The notes: generated by a model from the letters alone, not told the origin. 64,000 nucleotides of DNA from Fervidobacterium pennivorans (GCF_001644665.1 NZ_CP011393.1:1944001-2008000); one strand, 5' to 3'. Positions 35,505-45,124 are shown, counted from the stretch's first letter. Program-made: numbers and translations.

Positions 35505-37847
35505 TTAAAATCTTGGATTGATACCACATTCTTTCTTAATCCTTTCCTTTATATCTTCAAGTGCAAGGTCCACTTCTTCATCACTCAGTGTCCTTTCCGG
35601 ATGTCTGAACTTTGCGTAAATTGTGACACTGTAGAACTCATCGCCAACTTTTCTGTAAATGTCGTCTATACCCACCTCTTCAACAAGTGGGTTGTCCTTG
35701 TAAATCTTTAGTAGATTCTCAATCTCATATCCGATGGGGATTAGATAAGACACGTCTCTACGCACATACGGGAACTGCGGTAACGGTTGGTAAGTTTTCC
35801 CTGCATCCGATGAATAGATGGTCTCAAGATAAATCTCGCCAGCGTAGATTTCGTCTTTGACGTCGTAGAGCTTGTCTGCAAGCTCAGGGTCTAAAAGACC
35901 TACAAAACCAATTAATTGTCCTTTGTGGTAGATTCCTGCTGTCGCAGTGGGAACAAAGCCTTTCTTCTCAATCTTTCCAAAAGTAACTTCCAATCCAAAT
36001 TGCTCGAAGAGTTCTTCCAAGACTCCTTTCATTGTGTAAAACGACACAGTTCTTTTGTCAGTGTAGTCCTTAACCGATTCTCTGCCTGTTGCAACAAAAC
36101 CAAGAACCTCTTGCTCGTGAGGTTTGCCATCAACGATAGAAAACACCTTTCCAACTTCAAAGAGTCTCACATCTTTCATTTGTCTTTTGTAGTTGTAGGA
36201 AAGAGAATCGAGCAACCCGTAAAGAAGAGAGGGTCTCATCGTATCGAAATCGGAAATAATAGGATTGCTTATAGGAACACCTTTGCCGTTGATGTCAAAA
36301 ATATCTATAACTTTACTTGCAGCGAAAGAAAGTGTATTCGCTTCATTGAACCCCATTGCAGTCATGAGGTTTTTGATTTCAAATCTTCTTTTCTGTTTTT
36401 CGCTTCTTCCTTTCTCAGTAGCAACCATTCTCGGAGGTTCCGCATGAAGATGTTCGTATCCATGGATGCGTCCTACCTCTTCCATAACATCCTCTGGGAG
36501 AGAAACATCGAAATATCTGAAAGACGGCACGTAAACGTCATAGCCATCCTTCGTTTCTTCTACCTCAAAACCGAGTGGCTCAATGTAGTCACCGATATGT
36601 TTCACATCTATACCTAAAACTCTTTTCGTGTAATTCTTTGGAACAAATATTTTCCTTTGCTCTATTTTATGAGGATAGTTATCCACTATTTCTTTTGAAG
36701 GTTTGCCGCCGGCGAGTTCCTCGATCAATTGTGAAAGCCTTTCAATAACGAACAACGCGTCGTCAAAATCAACACCTCTTTCAAACCGGTAAGAAGAATC
36801 CGAAGAAACCCCCAATTTTCTCGATGCTTTTCTTATCCTGACCGGGTCAAACATCGCAACCTCTAGCAAGACATCTGTTGTGTTGCTTGATATACCGGAT
36901 TCTTCTCCACCCATGATACCACCAAGTGCGAGAAGCTTTTCACCGTCAGTGATAAGTACCTCACCGCCAGAAAATTCATAAGTCTTGCCATCGAGTAATA
37001 GCATCTTTTCGCCAGGTCTCGCATCACGAACCACTATCTTCCCGTTCAATTTTGCAAGGTCAAAAGCATGTACTGGATGCCCTGTTTCAAGCATCACATA
37101 GTTTGTTATGTCAACAATGTTGTTTATAGGTCTGATTCCAGATGCAATTAACCTTTTTTGCATCCATAGAGGGCTCGGACCTACCTTAACGTTTCTGATT
37201 ACCCGCGCCGTATATCTCCAGCATCCATCGGTCTCGATGTATACCTCGACTTTATCGTTCCCCTCTGCGTGTTTTACGCTTGGGATAGGAAAGTGAGGTT
37301 TTCGTTTTAACCCGGCAGATAATTCTCTTGTAACACCAAAATACGATAGCACATCGGGACGGTTCGGGGTAATCTCCATCTCAAAATACCAGTCATTTAA
37401 ATCGAGCATTTTGATAACGTCTGCACCAAGTGGAAGTTCTTCATCCGTCATATAGACATGTTCACTTTTTTGTTCAAGTCCGAGCTCTTCCAAAGAACAC
37501 ATCATTCCCTGAGACGGAACCCCACGCATTACCCTTTCCTGGATTTCTACACCATTTGCAAGCCTTGCTCCTTGGAGTGCTACAAAAACGTACTTTCCTT
37601 CTTGAACTGAAAGGTCTGCGGTTAATATTGTTTTATACTCGTTACCTATGTTCACTTTGCAGACCACCAATTTATCAGCTTGAGGGTGCTTCTCAACATT
37701 CTCAATGCGCCCGACAATTATCGGACCACGGAGCGGGAAAACAGGACCTTCTTCTCCAATGTCAAACCCGAGTTTTGGTAGATACTCTGAGACTTCCTCT
37801 TTGCTAACATCGACATATTGATTAAGCCATTCCAAAGAAATCCTCAC
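35505..37847 (-). CDS. pheT: phenylalanyl-tRNA synthetase beta subunit
   Basis: Beta subunit of the alpha2-beta2 PheRS. In order: a tRNA-binding EMAP-like domain (about 40-150, GRIENVEKHPQADKLVVCKV), the B3/B4 editing region (TGHPVHAFDLAKL), B5, the catalytic-like core (FEVGKVFSIVDG) and the C-terminal anticodon-binding domain (PLPQFPYVRRDVSYLIP). I start at the GTG at 37847, 6 bases after GGAGGTG, rather than the GTG at 37856 that lies inside that site; this gives 780 aa. The alpha-subunit gene pheS, usually directly upstream, is absent here: a DUF3307 protein occupies that place. Confidence 0.97.
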   Translation of the reverse strand: MRISLEWLNQYVDVSKEEVSEYLPKLGFDIGEEGPVFPLRGPIIVGRIENVEKHPQADKLVVCKVNIGNEYKTILTADLSVQEGKYVFVALQGARLANGVEIQERVMRGVPSQGMMCSLEELGLEQKSEHVYMTDEELPLGADVIKMLDLNDWYFEMEITPNRPDVLSYFGVTRELSAGLKRKPHFPIPSVKHAEGNDKVEVYIETDGCWRYTARVIRNVKVGPSPLWMQKRLIASGIRPINNIVDITNYVMLETGHPVHAFDLAKLNGKIVVRDARPGEKMLLLDGKTYEFSGGEVLITDGEKLLALGGIMGGEESGISSNTTDVLLEVAMFDPVRIRKASRKLGVSSDSSYRFERGVDFDDALFVIERLSQLIEELAGGKPSKEIVDNYPHKIEQRKIFVPKNYTKRVLGIDVKHIGDYIEPLGFEVEETKDGYDVYVPSFRYFDVSLPEDVMEEVGRIHGYEHLHAEPPRMVATEKGRSEKQKRRFEIKNLMTAMGFNEANTLSFAASKVIDIFDINGKGVPISNPIISDFDTMRPSLLYGLLDSLSYNYKRQMKDVRLFEVGKVFSIVDGKPHEQEVLGFVATGRESVKDYTDKRTVSFYTMKGVLEELFEQFGLEVTFGKIEKKGFVPTATAGIYHKGQLIGFVGLLDPELADKLYDVKDEIYAGEIYLETIYSSDAGKTYQPLPQFPYVRRDVSYLIPIGYEIENLLKIYKDNPLVEEVGIDDIYRKVGDEFYSVTIYAKFRHPERTLSDEEVDLALEDIKERIKKECGINPRF

Positions 37848-37886
37848 AAAAGGCACCTCCTGATTATCCGTATTCTCATATCGTCT

Positions 37887-38510
37887 TTAGAATATCAAAA
37901 ACTTCCAAATTATTGTAATCACAATTGCCGATAAAGGACTAATCCACCAAGTATGAATGTTAATTCGTTCACGTTTCCAAAGCTTGTAAAGGAATCCCAA
38001 AGCCAGTGAGAGAAATGCCAACCAATAACTCTTTCCAAGAAAGAACACGTAAAAAGCCAATCTTTCCGAGATACCATCTAGGTCGTTGTAATTCTCGTCA
38101 CCTGGGTAAAAGTTTTTGAACACATAAGTCACTGCCATTGTCACAACAGCCATACCAAGTAAATAAATAGCAAACTCCTTTGAGATAAACGAATAGGCAA
38201 ACAAATCAGCCACAAGAAAATTCAGAATAAGTGCGATTAGTAATTCTGAGAGTTCAAGGACGTGTAATTTCATTTTGCTATCGTGAATCTTTGTCCTTAT
38301 GACATCTCCAGCAACGTGGATTACTATCATGATAAGTAAAACAGTGGTACCTTTTGAACTTTTTAAGAGCGTATCGAAAGTGAAAGCAAGAAGGGCAAAA
38401 ATCGACCAGATGATATGTTCAAAAAGCTTATACCCTTTGTAGTATCTTATCTTAGCGTTATCAGTAAAACCGTGATCTGCTACAAAGTGAGCTAAGAACA
38501 AATGTATCAT
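37887..38510 (-). CDS. DUF3307-type membrane protein
   Basis: A 207-aa protein with about six transmembrane helices. The opening MIHLFLAHFVADHGFTDN and the later VIHVAGDVIRTKI match the HxxxDxxxQ / HxxxD pattern of DUF3307 proteins, whose function is unknown. GGAGG precedes the ATG. It sits between the pseudo-lipase gene and pheT, with short gaps on both sides, so it could be co-transcribed with pheT. Confidence 0.78.
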   Translation of the reverse strand: MIHLFLAHFVADHGFTDNAKIRYYKGYKLFEHIIWSIFALLAFTFDTLLKSSKGTTVLLIMIVIHVAGDVIRTKIHDSKMKLHVLELSELLIALILNFLVADLFAYSFISKEFAIYLLGMAVVTMAVTYVFKNFYPGDENYNDLDGISERLAFYVFFLGKSYWLAFLSLALGFLYKLWKRERINIHTWWISPLSAIVITIIWKFLIF

Positions 38511-38559
38511 TTAAGGCAACCTCCTTCACACAGTGTCAAATCTTTGAAAATCTATAATC

Positions 38560-41001
38560 TTAACCTATTTTATAGATTAGTAGTCCTTCACTCGTCATTA
38601 AATAGATTTTATTTTCCCAAACGGTTGCATCGTAAACTATGCCAGCAACGTCTTCAACAATTCTGTGAATGCGCCTTGCAGAAAAGTCGATAAGCGTTAT
38701 AAAACTGTCGCCAACGGCAACGATGAAATTACCAGACCTATACAATCCCAGGTTACCTATCCATCCTTCGCCAACACAAGCATACCTTCCCATCTTATCA
38801 AAAACGAGCAGTCCATAAGCACGTGTTGTCGCTATGATGTAATCATCTGCTACTATAGCATAAGTTATATCATAACTATTCCTCAACCCTAAAGGTGCAG
38901 TGTATTTGATACCGTAGAAATACCTGTAAACCTCTCGGTTTGTCACAAATAGCAGTTCATTCCCGTCGTATATAACCCTTCCATAAACCCCTTGCAATGT
39001 CACCAGAACATTGCCAGTGTTGTCAACAAAATCTATCTTATTGTTATCCCTTGGTTTGGCAAAGATGGCGTAATCTTTTGTAGCAATGAAATCATCTGCC
39101 GGAGTTTGCTCAAACGTGACTGTATCTGCAAGTTTTCGATAATAGACCTTTCGTTGTGTGCCATAGCTTACTCCTTCGATTGTTTCTTTCAAGCCTATCA
39201 CAAACTCTTCCCATACTCGCGTTCCAGCAACATACAATCCTTTTTCATCAGCGGTATACACTATCCCGCCGTAAACAGCAACCTGAGTGCCAGGATAGTT
39301 GTAGGTTCTCAAGAATTTAATGTAGGGATTATCACCTATCTTCCATTCATCCACGTAGAAACTCTCGGTAGAGCCGGAGGTAATGAACCGTTCCAGGATT
39401 TTCTCTTTTTCGCTTTTAACCCGCTCTGCAAACGTATCGTCTTTGTAAGCAGGAATTTCTGGGATTTCAAAGGCAAAGAACTTCTTTATCTCCTCTATGA
39501 ATGGTTCAGATGAATAAAAGTCGTTCCAACTTCCGTTAAATATCTTCAACGTCATGTACGGAAGCCGTGCTGAGTTTCTTGTAACCACACCATCTCCTAA
39601 ATTCAAAGTTAGCTCAGGATAGAACTTTTCAAATAAGCTTCCACCAACATCAATCGACAAAGGAGGGGTATTCCCCATGTAAGCTATTGTTGGTATATCA
39701 GTTCGATAAGGAAGATACTGCAAACGTTTTAATAACTCCGAATTCGGTAAGATGTCCGAGTAATAGATATTAATGGCCTCTATGTAAGATTTTAAATAGC
39801 CTTGAATCGTTGCTACAACAGATTCCGGTAGACTGTAAAGCAAAGCGGCAGCCGACGGCTTTGATGCATATATAGTTGTTGCCAAACGTGGGTCCACAAC
39901 ATTTGTACCATAAAACGGGGTGGAGACATAAGCCACTTTTCTTATATTCTTTATCTCAGGATGCATTGCTAAGCAATAATAAAGTATAAGTCCGCCCACT
40001 TCGTGAGCCAACACATCGAACTGGACATTAGAATATCTTTTAAGTTCCTGTGCTAACCGTTCCGCCTCAAACACAATAGGACTTTGCATAGGTTCCGATT
40101 GCTGAAACGTTCTAAATGCGCGGGTATAGTTATAAGATTTCGTGTCGCTCAGCGGGTATTTATATACGTAAATCGACCTGTCTGGAAATACTCCTTGCCA
40201 TGTCGAAAGAGGAGTCACCTTTGATGACTGGTAATAACCAGCAAAATTCGCATCACTGCCTGGGATAATAAGAAGTGGGGGATAAGCAGAAACCACGCGG
40301 TAAACTTCTTGGATACCGGTTTGCAAGACCTTTCCAGGGACAGATACAACTCCCAGCCATCTTGGAACCACGAAAAAGCTCGCCTCAACGAAATAACCTC
40401 GACTATCTCTGTCTATGAAGCTTCCAGGGATTATATTGTACACCTTGCCATCACTACTCAGTCCCGCAAATGCGAGTGCGTTTGAATCGTTACTTCCAAT
40501 CAGATTAGACGGGAAATAGTATCTAACCTTTATGGGCAACGTCGCCATATCGTATCTTCCATCGTTTGGTATCAGCTCGTAAATAGGGCTGACAAAATTT
40601 CCGGAACTAACCATTCCTTGAACTGAATTTCCCGGAACTACCCTAACCTTGAACGATTTTTCGTATGGAAACGCACCTGGTGGTATAGAAATAATCAAGT
40701 TCTCTACCGTCTGCGTTCCTTCTGATAAAAATGTTTCAGGAACCTTTGGACGTGAAAGCAATATTCCAAAAGCAACGATGAGAACAACCACACCTAAAAA
40801 TGTGAAAAAAAGCACTTTTCTATGCCAAAACGTGCTTATAAAGTATTTTATTTTTTCAAGCAACCCTTTTATACCCTTTTCCCCTGAGGGCTTTTCCTTT
40901 GATGGTGCATCAGTAGATGGTGTTGATTCCTTTTTAGTTTCCTTCCCAAGCTTTAAAATACCTTTGAGCTTTGAAAAATCAAACTTCGGAATTTTTGGCA
41001 T
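38560..41001 (-). CDS. membrane-anchored protein with degenerate lipase fold and C-terminal propeller-like region
   Basis: An 813-aa protein. A Lys/Pro-rich cytoplasmic N-terminus is followed by one transmembrane helix (about 62-83) and an extracytoplasmic part. Residues ~240-510 follow the alpha/beta-hydrolase plan: LLIIPGSD (oxyanion strand), FDVLAHEVGGLILYY at the nucleophile elbow, STPFYGTN, and LNLGDGVVTRNSA with the acid Asp470. The canonical GHSxGG reads AHEVGG (Glu334 for Ser), and the segment that should carry the His reads NGSWNDF. Residues ~570-813 look like repeated four-strand propeller blades. It is probably a non-catalytic surface protein; ligand unknown. Confidence 0.8.
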   Translation of the reverse strand: MPKIPKFDFSKLKGILKLGKETKKESTPSTDAPSKEKPSGEKGIKGLLEKIKYFISTFWHRKVLFFTFLGVVVLIVAFGILLSRPKVPETFLSEGTQTVENLIISIPPGAFPYEKSFKVRVVPGNSVQGMVSSGNFVSPIYELIPNDGRYDMATLPIKVRYYFPSNLIGSNDSNALAFAGLSSDGKVYNIIPGSFIDRDSRGYFVEASFFVVPRWLGVVSVPGKVLQTGIQEVYRVVSAYPPLLIIPGSDANFAGYYQSSKVTPLSTWQGVFPDRSIYVYKYPLSDTKSYNYTRAFRTFQQSEPMQSPIVFEAERLAQELKRYSNVQFDVLAHEVGGLILYYCLAMHPEIKNIRKVAYVSTPFYGTNVVDPRLATTIYASKPSAAALLYSLPESVVATIQGYLKSYIEAINIYYSDILPNSELLKRLQYLPYRTDIPTIAYMGNTPPLSIDVGGSLFEKFYPELTLNLGDGVVTRNSARLPYMTLKIFNGSWNDFYSSEPFIEEIKKFFAFEIPEIPAYKDDTFAERVKSEKEKILERFITSGSTESFYVDEWKIGDNPYIKFLRTYNYPGTQVAVYGGIVYTADEKGLYVAGTRVWEEFVIGLKETIEGVSYGTQRKVYYRKLADTVTFEQTPADDFIATKDYAIFAKPRDNNKIDFVDNTGNVLVTLQGVYGRVIYDGNELLFVTNREVYRYFYGIKYTAPLGLRNSYDITYAIVADDYIIATTRAYGLLVFDKMGRYACVGEGWIGNLGLYRSGNFIVAVGDSFITLIDFSARRIHRIVEDVAGIVYDATVWENKIYLMTSEGLLIYKIG

Positions 41002-41025
41002 CGCAATCCCCCACTAAGTTTTTAA

Positions 41026-41048
41026 ACTGATTGTATTACTCAATCAGT
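41026..41048 (-). terminator. hairpin overlapping the stop codon of the bifunctional-nuclease gene
   Basis: Eight-base perfect arms (41026-41033 and 41041-41048, ACTGATTG/CAATCAGT) with a 7-base loop, followed on the minus strand by TTTAAAAACTT. The stem is A/T-rich and the U-tract interrupted, so it is at best a weak terminator or mRNA 3' stabiliser. Confidence 0.4.
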
Positions 41049-41661
41049 CGTCGTAATCTTCAAAGTTATCGTCATCTTGATTGTCCTTATCCTGTTCGCT
41101 TTCGCCACCTTCAAAATTTGTGAAATCTTCTGAATTGTCATTCAAAAGTTTCTTGAATTCGCTAATGTCCAAATTTTCAATGAATTTTTTAAATTCTTCT
41201 TCATTTTCTGATTCGCTTAAATCTTCAAAAGTAATTGCTTCCGTTGCAATGATTTCGTTTGTCACATAAAGCGGAGCACCAGTTTTTAAGGAAAGTATTA
41301 TACAATCGGACGGCCTAGCATCAATCTCTATAAATGGATTCATGCCTTCCGCAGCTTCTTGTTCAGAAACAACAAGGTCTCTGAGAACGATTTTGGCGTA
41401 GAAGACATTATCTCTAATAGAGTGGATTACAAACCGCTCAATTTTCAAACTGAGTTCATTAACTAAAGTGACAATCAAATCATGCGTCAGAGGTCTATCA
41501 AATGGTACCTTTTCGATAGCTATAGCCATTACACTCGCTTCGCATGCACCTATCCATATTGGGAGAATTTTCTTCGTGTTTTCTATCCCGAGTAAGACAA
41601 CAGGTGTATTCGAAACCTTATCTAACACAAGCGCCTTAACAAACGCTCTTTTCATTTTCAA
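41044..41661 (-). CDS. bifunctional nuclease (DUF151/BFN) family protein
   Basis: A 205-aa protein. The first ~145 residues are the BFN domain: VVLLGIENTKKILPIWIGACEASVMAIA, RPLTHDLIVTLVNEL and IDARPSDCIILSLKTGAPLYVTNEI. The related Thermotoga structure of this family is an all-beta fold; nuclease activity has been reported for plant relatives but not firmly for bacteria. The last ~50 residues are an acidic, probably disordered tail (EQDKDNQDDDNFEDYDD). It overlaps plsC by 26 bases and is translated from an ATG after GAGGTGG. Confidence 0.9.
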   Translation of the reverse strand: MKMKRAFVKALVLDKVSNTPVVLLGIENTKKILPIWIGACEASVMAIAIEKVPFDRPLTHDLIVTLVNELSLKIERFVIHSIRDNVFYAKIVLRDLVVSEQEAAEGMNPFIEIDARPSDCIILSLKTGAPLYVTNEIIATEAITFEDLSESENEEEFKKFIENLDISEFKKLLNDNSEDFTNFEGGESEQDKDNQDDDNFEDYDD

Positions 41662-42430
41662 CCACCTCTTTCAACTTTTCCACTCCCTGTCTTATAACGT
41701 TCTCAACGTATGCTCTTAGTTCTTCCTCACTTTTGAAATTTTCTGGATAAACAACTTCTCCAAACATTATACCCGTTTTATTACCACTGACTATCAATTT
41801 ATGTTTTGGAATGACTAGATGGTTTCCCCAAATAGATACTGGCAGTACGGGAACTTTCGCTTTAAAGGCAATCTCTAAACTCCGAGGCTTGAATGGTAAA
41901 ACTTCTCCATTGGGTGACCTTGTGCCTTCAGGAAAAAGCACAAAATGATATCCTTCATTAAGCTTTCGCATAACTTCCCTAATCGCTGTTGCAGTTTGCC
42001 TGACATTTCCTCTATCAATCAGTTCGCTACCAAGGTACTTGAGATAAACGTTCACCATTGGAAACTTCTCAAGCTCTTTTTTTGCTATGAACGGTGTTGG
42101 ACCAACGTATCCTATTATAAGTGGGATATCCAATATGCTCTGATGGTTGCTAACAACAATATAGTTCGTGTTCACATCAGGCTTTCTACCACACACGAAA
42201 ACCTTAACACCAAGTAGCTTGAATGCAAGCCTTCCAAATATCTCTATCTGTTTCAAAACAAACCTTCGCCCTTTTTCTTTCCCCAATATCCATCCAATTA
42301 GCAAAACTATAGAGCCGTAAACGAATATGTAAAGAAATGCACCCACAAGTAACCACAAACTTCTAAGAACGTTGAAAAGTTTTGCGAATATATTCTCCGA
42401 CTTTCTATAACTGCTGTTAATTTTTCCCAT
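41636..42430 (-). CDS. plsC: 1-acyl-sn-glycerol-3-phosphate acyltransferase
   Basis: Adds the second acyl chain to lysophosphatidic acid. The catalytic NHQSILD (HX4D), the phosphate-binding FPEGTRSPNG and the LPVSIWGNH segment are intact in 264 aa. An N-terminal hydrophobic stretch (about 18-45) anchors it to the inner membrane. It overlaps the upstream membrane-protein gene by 14 bases. PlsY, which makes its substrate, is three genes upstream. Confidence 0.95.
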   Translation of the reverse strand: MGKINSSYRKSENIFAKLFNVLRSLWLLVGAFLYIFVYGSIVLLIGWILGKEKGRRFVLKQIEIFGRLAFKLLGVKVFVCGRKPDVNTNYIVVSNHQSILDIPLIIGYVGPTPFIAKKELEKFPMVNVYLKYLGSELIDRGNVRQTATAIREVMRKLNEGYHFVLFPEGTRSPNGEVLPFKPRSLEIAFKAKVPVLPVSIWGNHLVIPKHKLIVSGNKTGIMFGEVVYPENFKSEEELRAYVENVIRQGVEKLKEVVENEKSVC

Positions 42431-43082
42431 TGCTCTTCACACCCCACAATTTGGCTATTCTAAAGAAGAAGAGCAAGAGCGAAAGAACAAACGTAGCCCA
42501 TGCAAATAATGTGTTGTTTAAATTAAACACATACTTATCAAAAAAGAACATGCCTATGGAAACCAATATAAAAGAAGACATCGCAGTTGCTATTAGTCCT
42601 ATGAATTTAGAGCTGTTTTTAACCGCGTAGAAACCACCAATCAGCCCCACAAGTAAGCCAAAGACTAAGTAAATATACCACTGAAACGTCAAGTAGGAGG
42701 TCAGAAATGATTTCAGTAAAAAATTCCCAACCAGGAACGAAATTATGAAACTTCCCACAAAAATTAGTGACTTATACAGCGAATAGAAAATCACAGCAAA
42801 CACTACCGAAACTATAAGCGAGTAAATTAGGAAATTACTTTCCAAAGAATTTGAGAACTGCGGGAGATATCTTTCCAAAAAGCTAAGCACAGAAGGACTG
42901 ATATATCCATAACCCACTATTAACCCAACGGCAATGAGTGTAATTACCTCGACCAAATTTGGAAAAAGCAAAACAAACACAGAAAACGGGACAAAGATAT
43001 ACCAACTTGATGCAAAAAACTCACTCAACACTTTCAGATTTTGTATATTAAAGATTAAATCATGCATATTAACACCACTCAC
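42417..43082 (-). CDS. hypothetical polytopic membrane protein
   Basis: A 221-aa protein with about seven hydrophobic helices, among them FVPFSVFVLLFPNLVEVITLI, NFLIYSLIVSVVFAVIFYSL, IYLVFGLLVGLIGGFYAV and TLFAWATFVLSLLLFFF. No signature residues are recognised. The glycine-bearing helix pattern resembles colicin V production or TMEM198-type channels only loosely. The start overlaps the TPR gene by four bases (GTG at 43082); an ATG at 43067 with GAGTGGTG upstream is equally possible. It is sandwiched between a TPR gene and plsC in a tightly packed operon. Confidence 0.72.
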   Translation of the reverse strand: MSGVNMHDLIFNIQNLKVLSEFFASSWYIFVPFSVFVLLFPNLVEVITLIAVGLIVGYGYISPSVLSFLERYLPQFSNSLESNFLIYSLIVSVVFAVIFYSLYKSLIFVGSFIISFLVGNFLLKSFLTSYLTFQWYIYLVFGLLVGLIGGFYAVKNSSKFIGLIATAMSSFILVSIGMFFFDKYVFNLNNTLFAWATFVLSLLLFFFRIAKLWGVKSNGKN

Positions 43083-43549
43083 AAATCCAATCCCCCTTCC
43101 ACATACTTTTCTACCTCTCTTTTTACACTCTCATCAGAAAGCTTTTCTTTTGCCTTCTTCTTATTTCCCAATGCTATATAACACAGTGCAAGCTGGACAT
43201 CCAAATCAAAACTTTTCAAACCTAACTTTTCCGCCTTTTCGAAAAACATCACCGCCTCGTTGTATCTATCAACTTCCATAAGTGCACACGCAAGATTGAA
43301 GTAAGCAATGGAAAAGTTCGGACATATGTGTATTGCTTTTCTATACATTTCAATAGCCCTACCCAACATCCCTTGCCTTCTGTATACATTACCAAGGTTG
43401 TTAAAAACTTCCGGTATCTCGTAAGGTATAAGCTTATTATAGATTTCTATAGCTCTGTCGTAATTGCCTTCCTCGGTTAGTTTTATCGCCTCTTGGAGTA
43501 GAAGTTCTATATTTTCGTTTTTTTCACTCTCTTGTTGTATCTTTGCCAT
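43079..43549 (-). CDS. small TPR-repeat protein
   Basis: A 156-aa soluble protein made almost entirely of TPR units: LTEEGNYDRAIEIYNKLIP, NNLGNVYRRQGMLGRAIEMY and FNLACALMEVDRYNEAVMFFEKA, about three and a half in all. It is likely a protein-interaction adaptor for its operon neighbours, two of which are membrane or envelope proteins. I start at the ATG at 43549, since the upstream codons overlap its GGTGGTGG ribosome site. Confidence 0.85.
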   Translation of the reverse strand: MAKIQQESEKNENIELLLQEAIKLTEEGNYDRAIEIYNKLIPYEIPEVFNNLGNVYRRQGMLGRAIEMYRKAIHICPNFSIAYFNLACALMEVDRYNEAVMFFEKAEKLGLKSFDLDVQLALCYIALGNKKKAKEKLSDESVKREVEKYVEGGLDL

Positions 43550-43576
43550 ACCCACCACCAATAAATCGTAAAAATG

Positions 43577-45124
43577 TCATTTGTTGTTTGATTTTGCTAT
43601 AGAGTTTAGTATCAATTTTTGAGTGTAGAACATGGTATCATAGTAAGATTGCTCCTTAAACGACACTTTTGCACTAAGTTTGATAACTCCAGGTGGGACA
43701 GGTTTCAAGTAAGTCCACTTAGCAACCCACAAGATTTTCTTATTCAAAAGTTCTTCTGCACTTGCCACACTGCCAGTAAACCTTGTAAGAATTGGACAAT
43801 CTCCAATGACTTTGACTCCTTGAAGCCTGTAGGATATAAGTTCACCTGTGCATTTTTCAACTTTCACACTTCTAATATCTCTTTGCTCTGCGTAAATATC
43901 TGTTGGGACGTAAACATCACGTTCATACATTGCCAAAGCATATTTGATGTAATGTAGTTCATCACCGAAAAGGTCTTCAACACTGATGTAAGCATATGCG
44001 TTATCTTCATCAAATGAAACTAATTCGATGTTCACAAACACAGGTTTGTCATCTTTGAAGAAGTACTGTTCAATTGTATTCCCTTTCCATTTAATAGCGA
44101 AAAGTGTAGGATACGAATATTCTATGAAATCCACATCTTTTATTGAATATTCCTTTCCGTTTGCAACAACTTTGTCTTTACCAAGATATATGATATCACC
44201 GTATGGTGTCACCTCAAATGACCATACCTTTTCCAGAAGTTTCACTTCATCAACCTTTTCCATAGTATCTATCCTAAATATTTCTATTTTCTGCCTTAAA
44301 GCATCCAAGATGTACAGTCTGCTCACAGTTAGCTCTGCGTCCAAACAGAATGTTCTTTGTGGTAGCTTAAACTCAACACGCTCTTTTTTGTTTGGGTTGA
44401 ATTTTATAACCCTGTCAAAATCAACAATGTAAATAGTTCCGGAACGGTCTGAACCCGCAATGTACGGTACTTGGAGACCACCTAAAACTTCTTGTTCATT
44501 TTCATCGTATAACGACTTTTCACCAAGCAGGTATAGATTACCATCTTTGTTGTAAAACACCTGCTTTACATTCTTCGAAAACTTCTTGATTTTCATCATT
44601 TTGTTGTTTTTAAAAAATACCAACCTCTTATTCTTTTGGTCTAAAAGCACCAAATTGTCACCGTAAACGCTTAAACTCGTTGGAGTTTGAAAGTATTCTA
44701 CACCCCGAACGTTTCCTTTTATCGAATCTATATAACCCAGTGTAAATGACTGAGAAGGAGCTAAATTAAGTCTTCTAAAATATCCAACCTTTTCCATTAA
44801 GTTATTGATGTCGTCATTTCTAACCAGCACCGTAAAGTTTTTAAAATCTTCCAAAGCTTTGTCCACCAACCCGTTGATAATAGCCAACCTGCCCCTTAAG
44901 TACCAAAAATGAGGCAATTCTTCCACATAAACCCTACCAGACATCGACTTAAGTGCTAATTCATACGCACTTTTAAAATCACCAGCGTAGGTTTTCTCCA
45001 GAGCTTGAGTAAAATACATTCTGGCTGTTTCTTCGTCAATAACAGCCAAACTTAAAACTGGTATTATCAGTAGCAAAAGATAACCGATTAGTAGAAAATA
45101 TCTATTAAGCACCTTCACATACAT
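43577..45124 (-). CDS. secreted or membrane-anchored protein with TPR-like N-terminus and beta-propeller-like body
   Basis: A ~515-aa protein with an N-terminal hydrophobic segment (YFLLIGYLLLLIIPVLSLA) followed by a short TPR-like region (AVIDEETARMYFTQALEKTYAGDFKSAYELAL). A repetitive beta region follows, whose segments (SVYGDNLVLLDQKNKRLVFF, NLYLLGEKSLYD, TIYIVDFDRVIKFNP, RLYILDALRQKIEIF) look like NHL-type propeller blades. It is probably extracytoplasmic. The start is uncertain: the frame is open to 45226 inside plsY, and I prefer the ATG at 45124 because it puts the signal segment at the N-terminus. It lies downstream of plsY. Confidence 0.75.
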   Translation of the reverse strand: MYVKVLNRYFLLIGYLLLLIIPVLSLAVIDEETARMYFTQALEKTYAGDFKSAYELALKSMSGRVYVEELPHFWYLRGRLAIINGLVDKALEDFKNFTVLVRNDDINNLMEKVGYFRRLNLAPSQSFTLGYIDSIKGNVRGVEYFQTPTSLSVYGDNLVLLDQKNKRLVFFKNNKMMKIKKFSKNVKQVFYNKDGNLYLLGEKSLYDENEQEVLGGLQVPYIAGSDRSGTIYIVDFDRVIKFNPNKKERVEFKLPQRTFCLDAELTVSRLYILDALRQKIEIFRIDTMEKVDEVKLLEKVWSFEVTPYGDIIYLGKDKVVANGKEYSIKDVDFIEYSYPTLFAIKWKGNTIEQYFFKDDKPVFVNIELVSFDEDNAYAYISVEDLFGDELHYIKYALAMYERDVYVPTDIYAEQRDIRSVKVEKCTGELISYRLQGVKVIGDCPILTRFTGSVASAEELLNKKILWVAKWTYLKPVPPGVIKLSAKVSFKEQSYYDTMFYTQKLILNSIAKSNNK

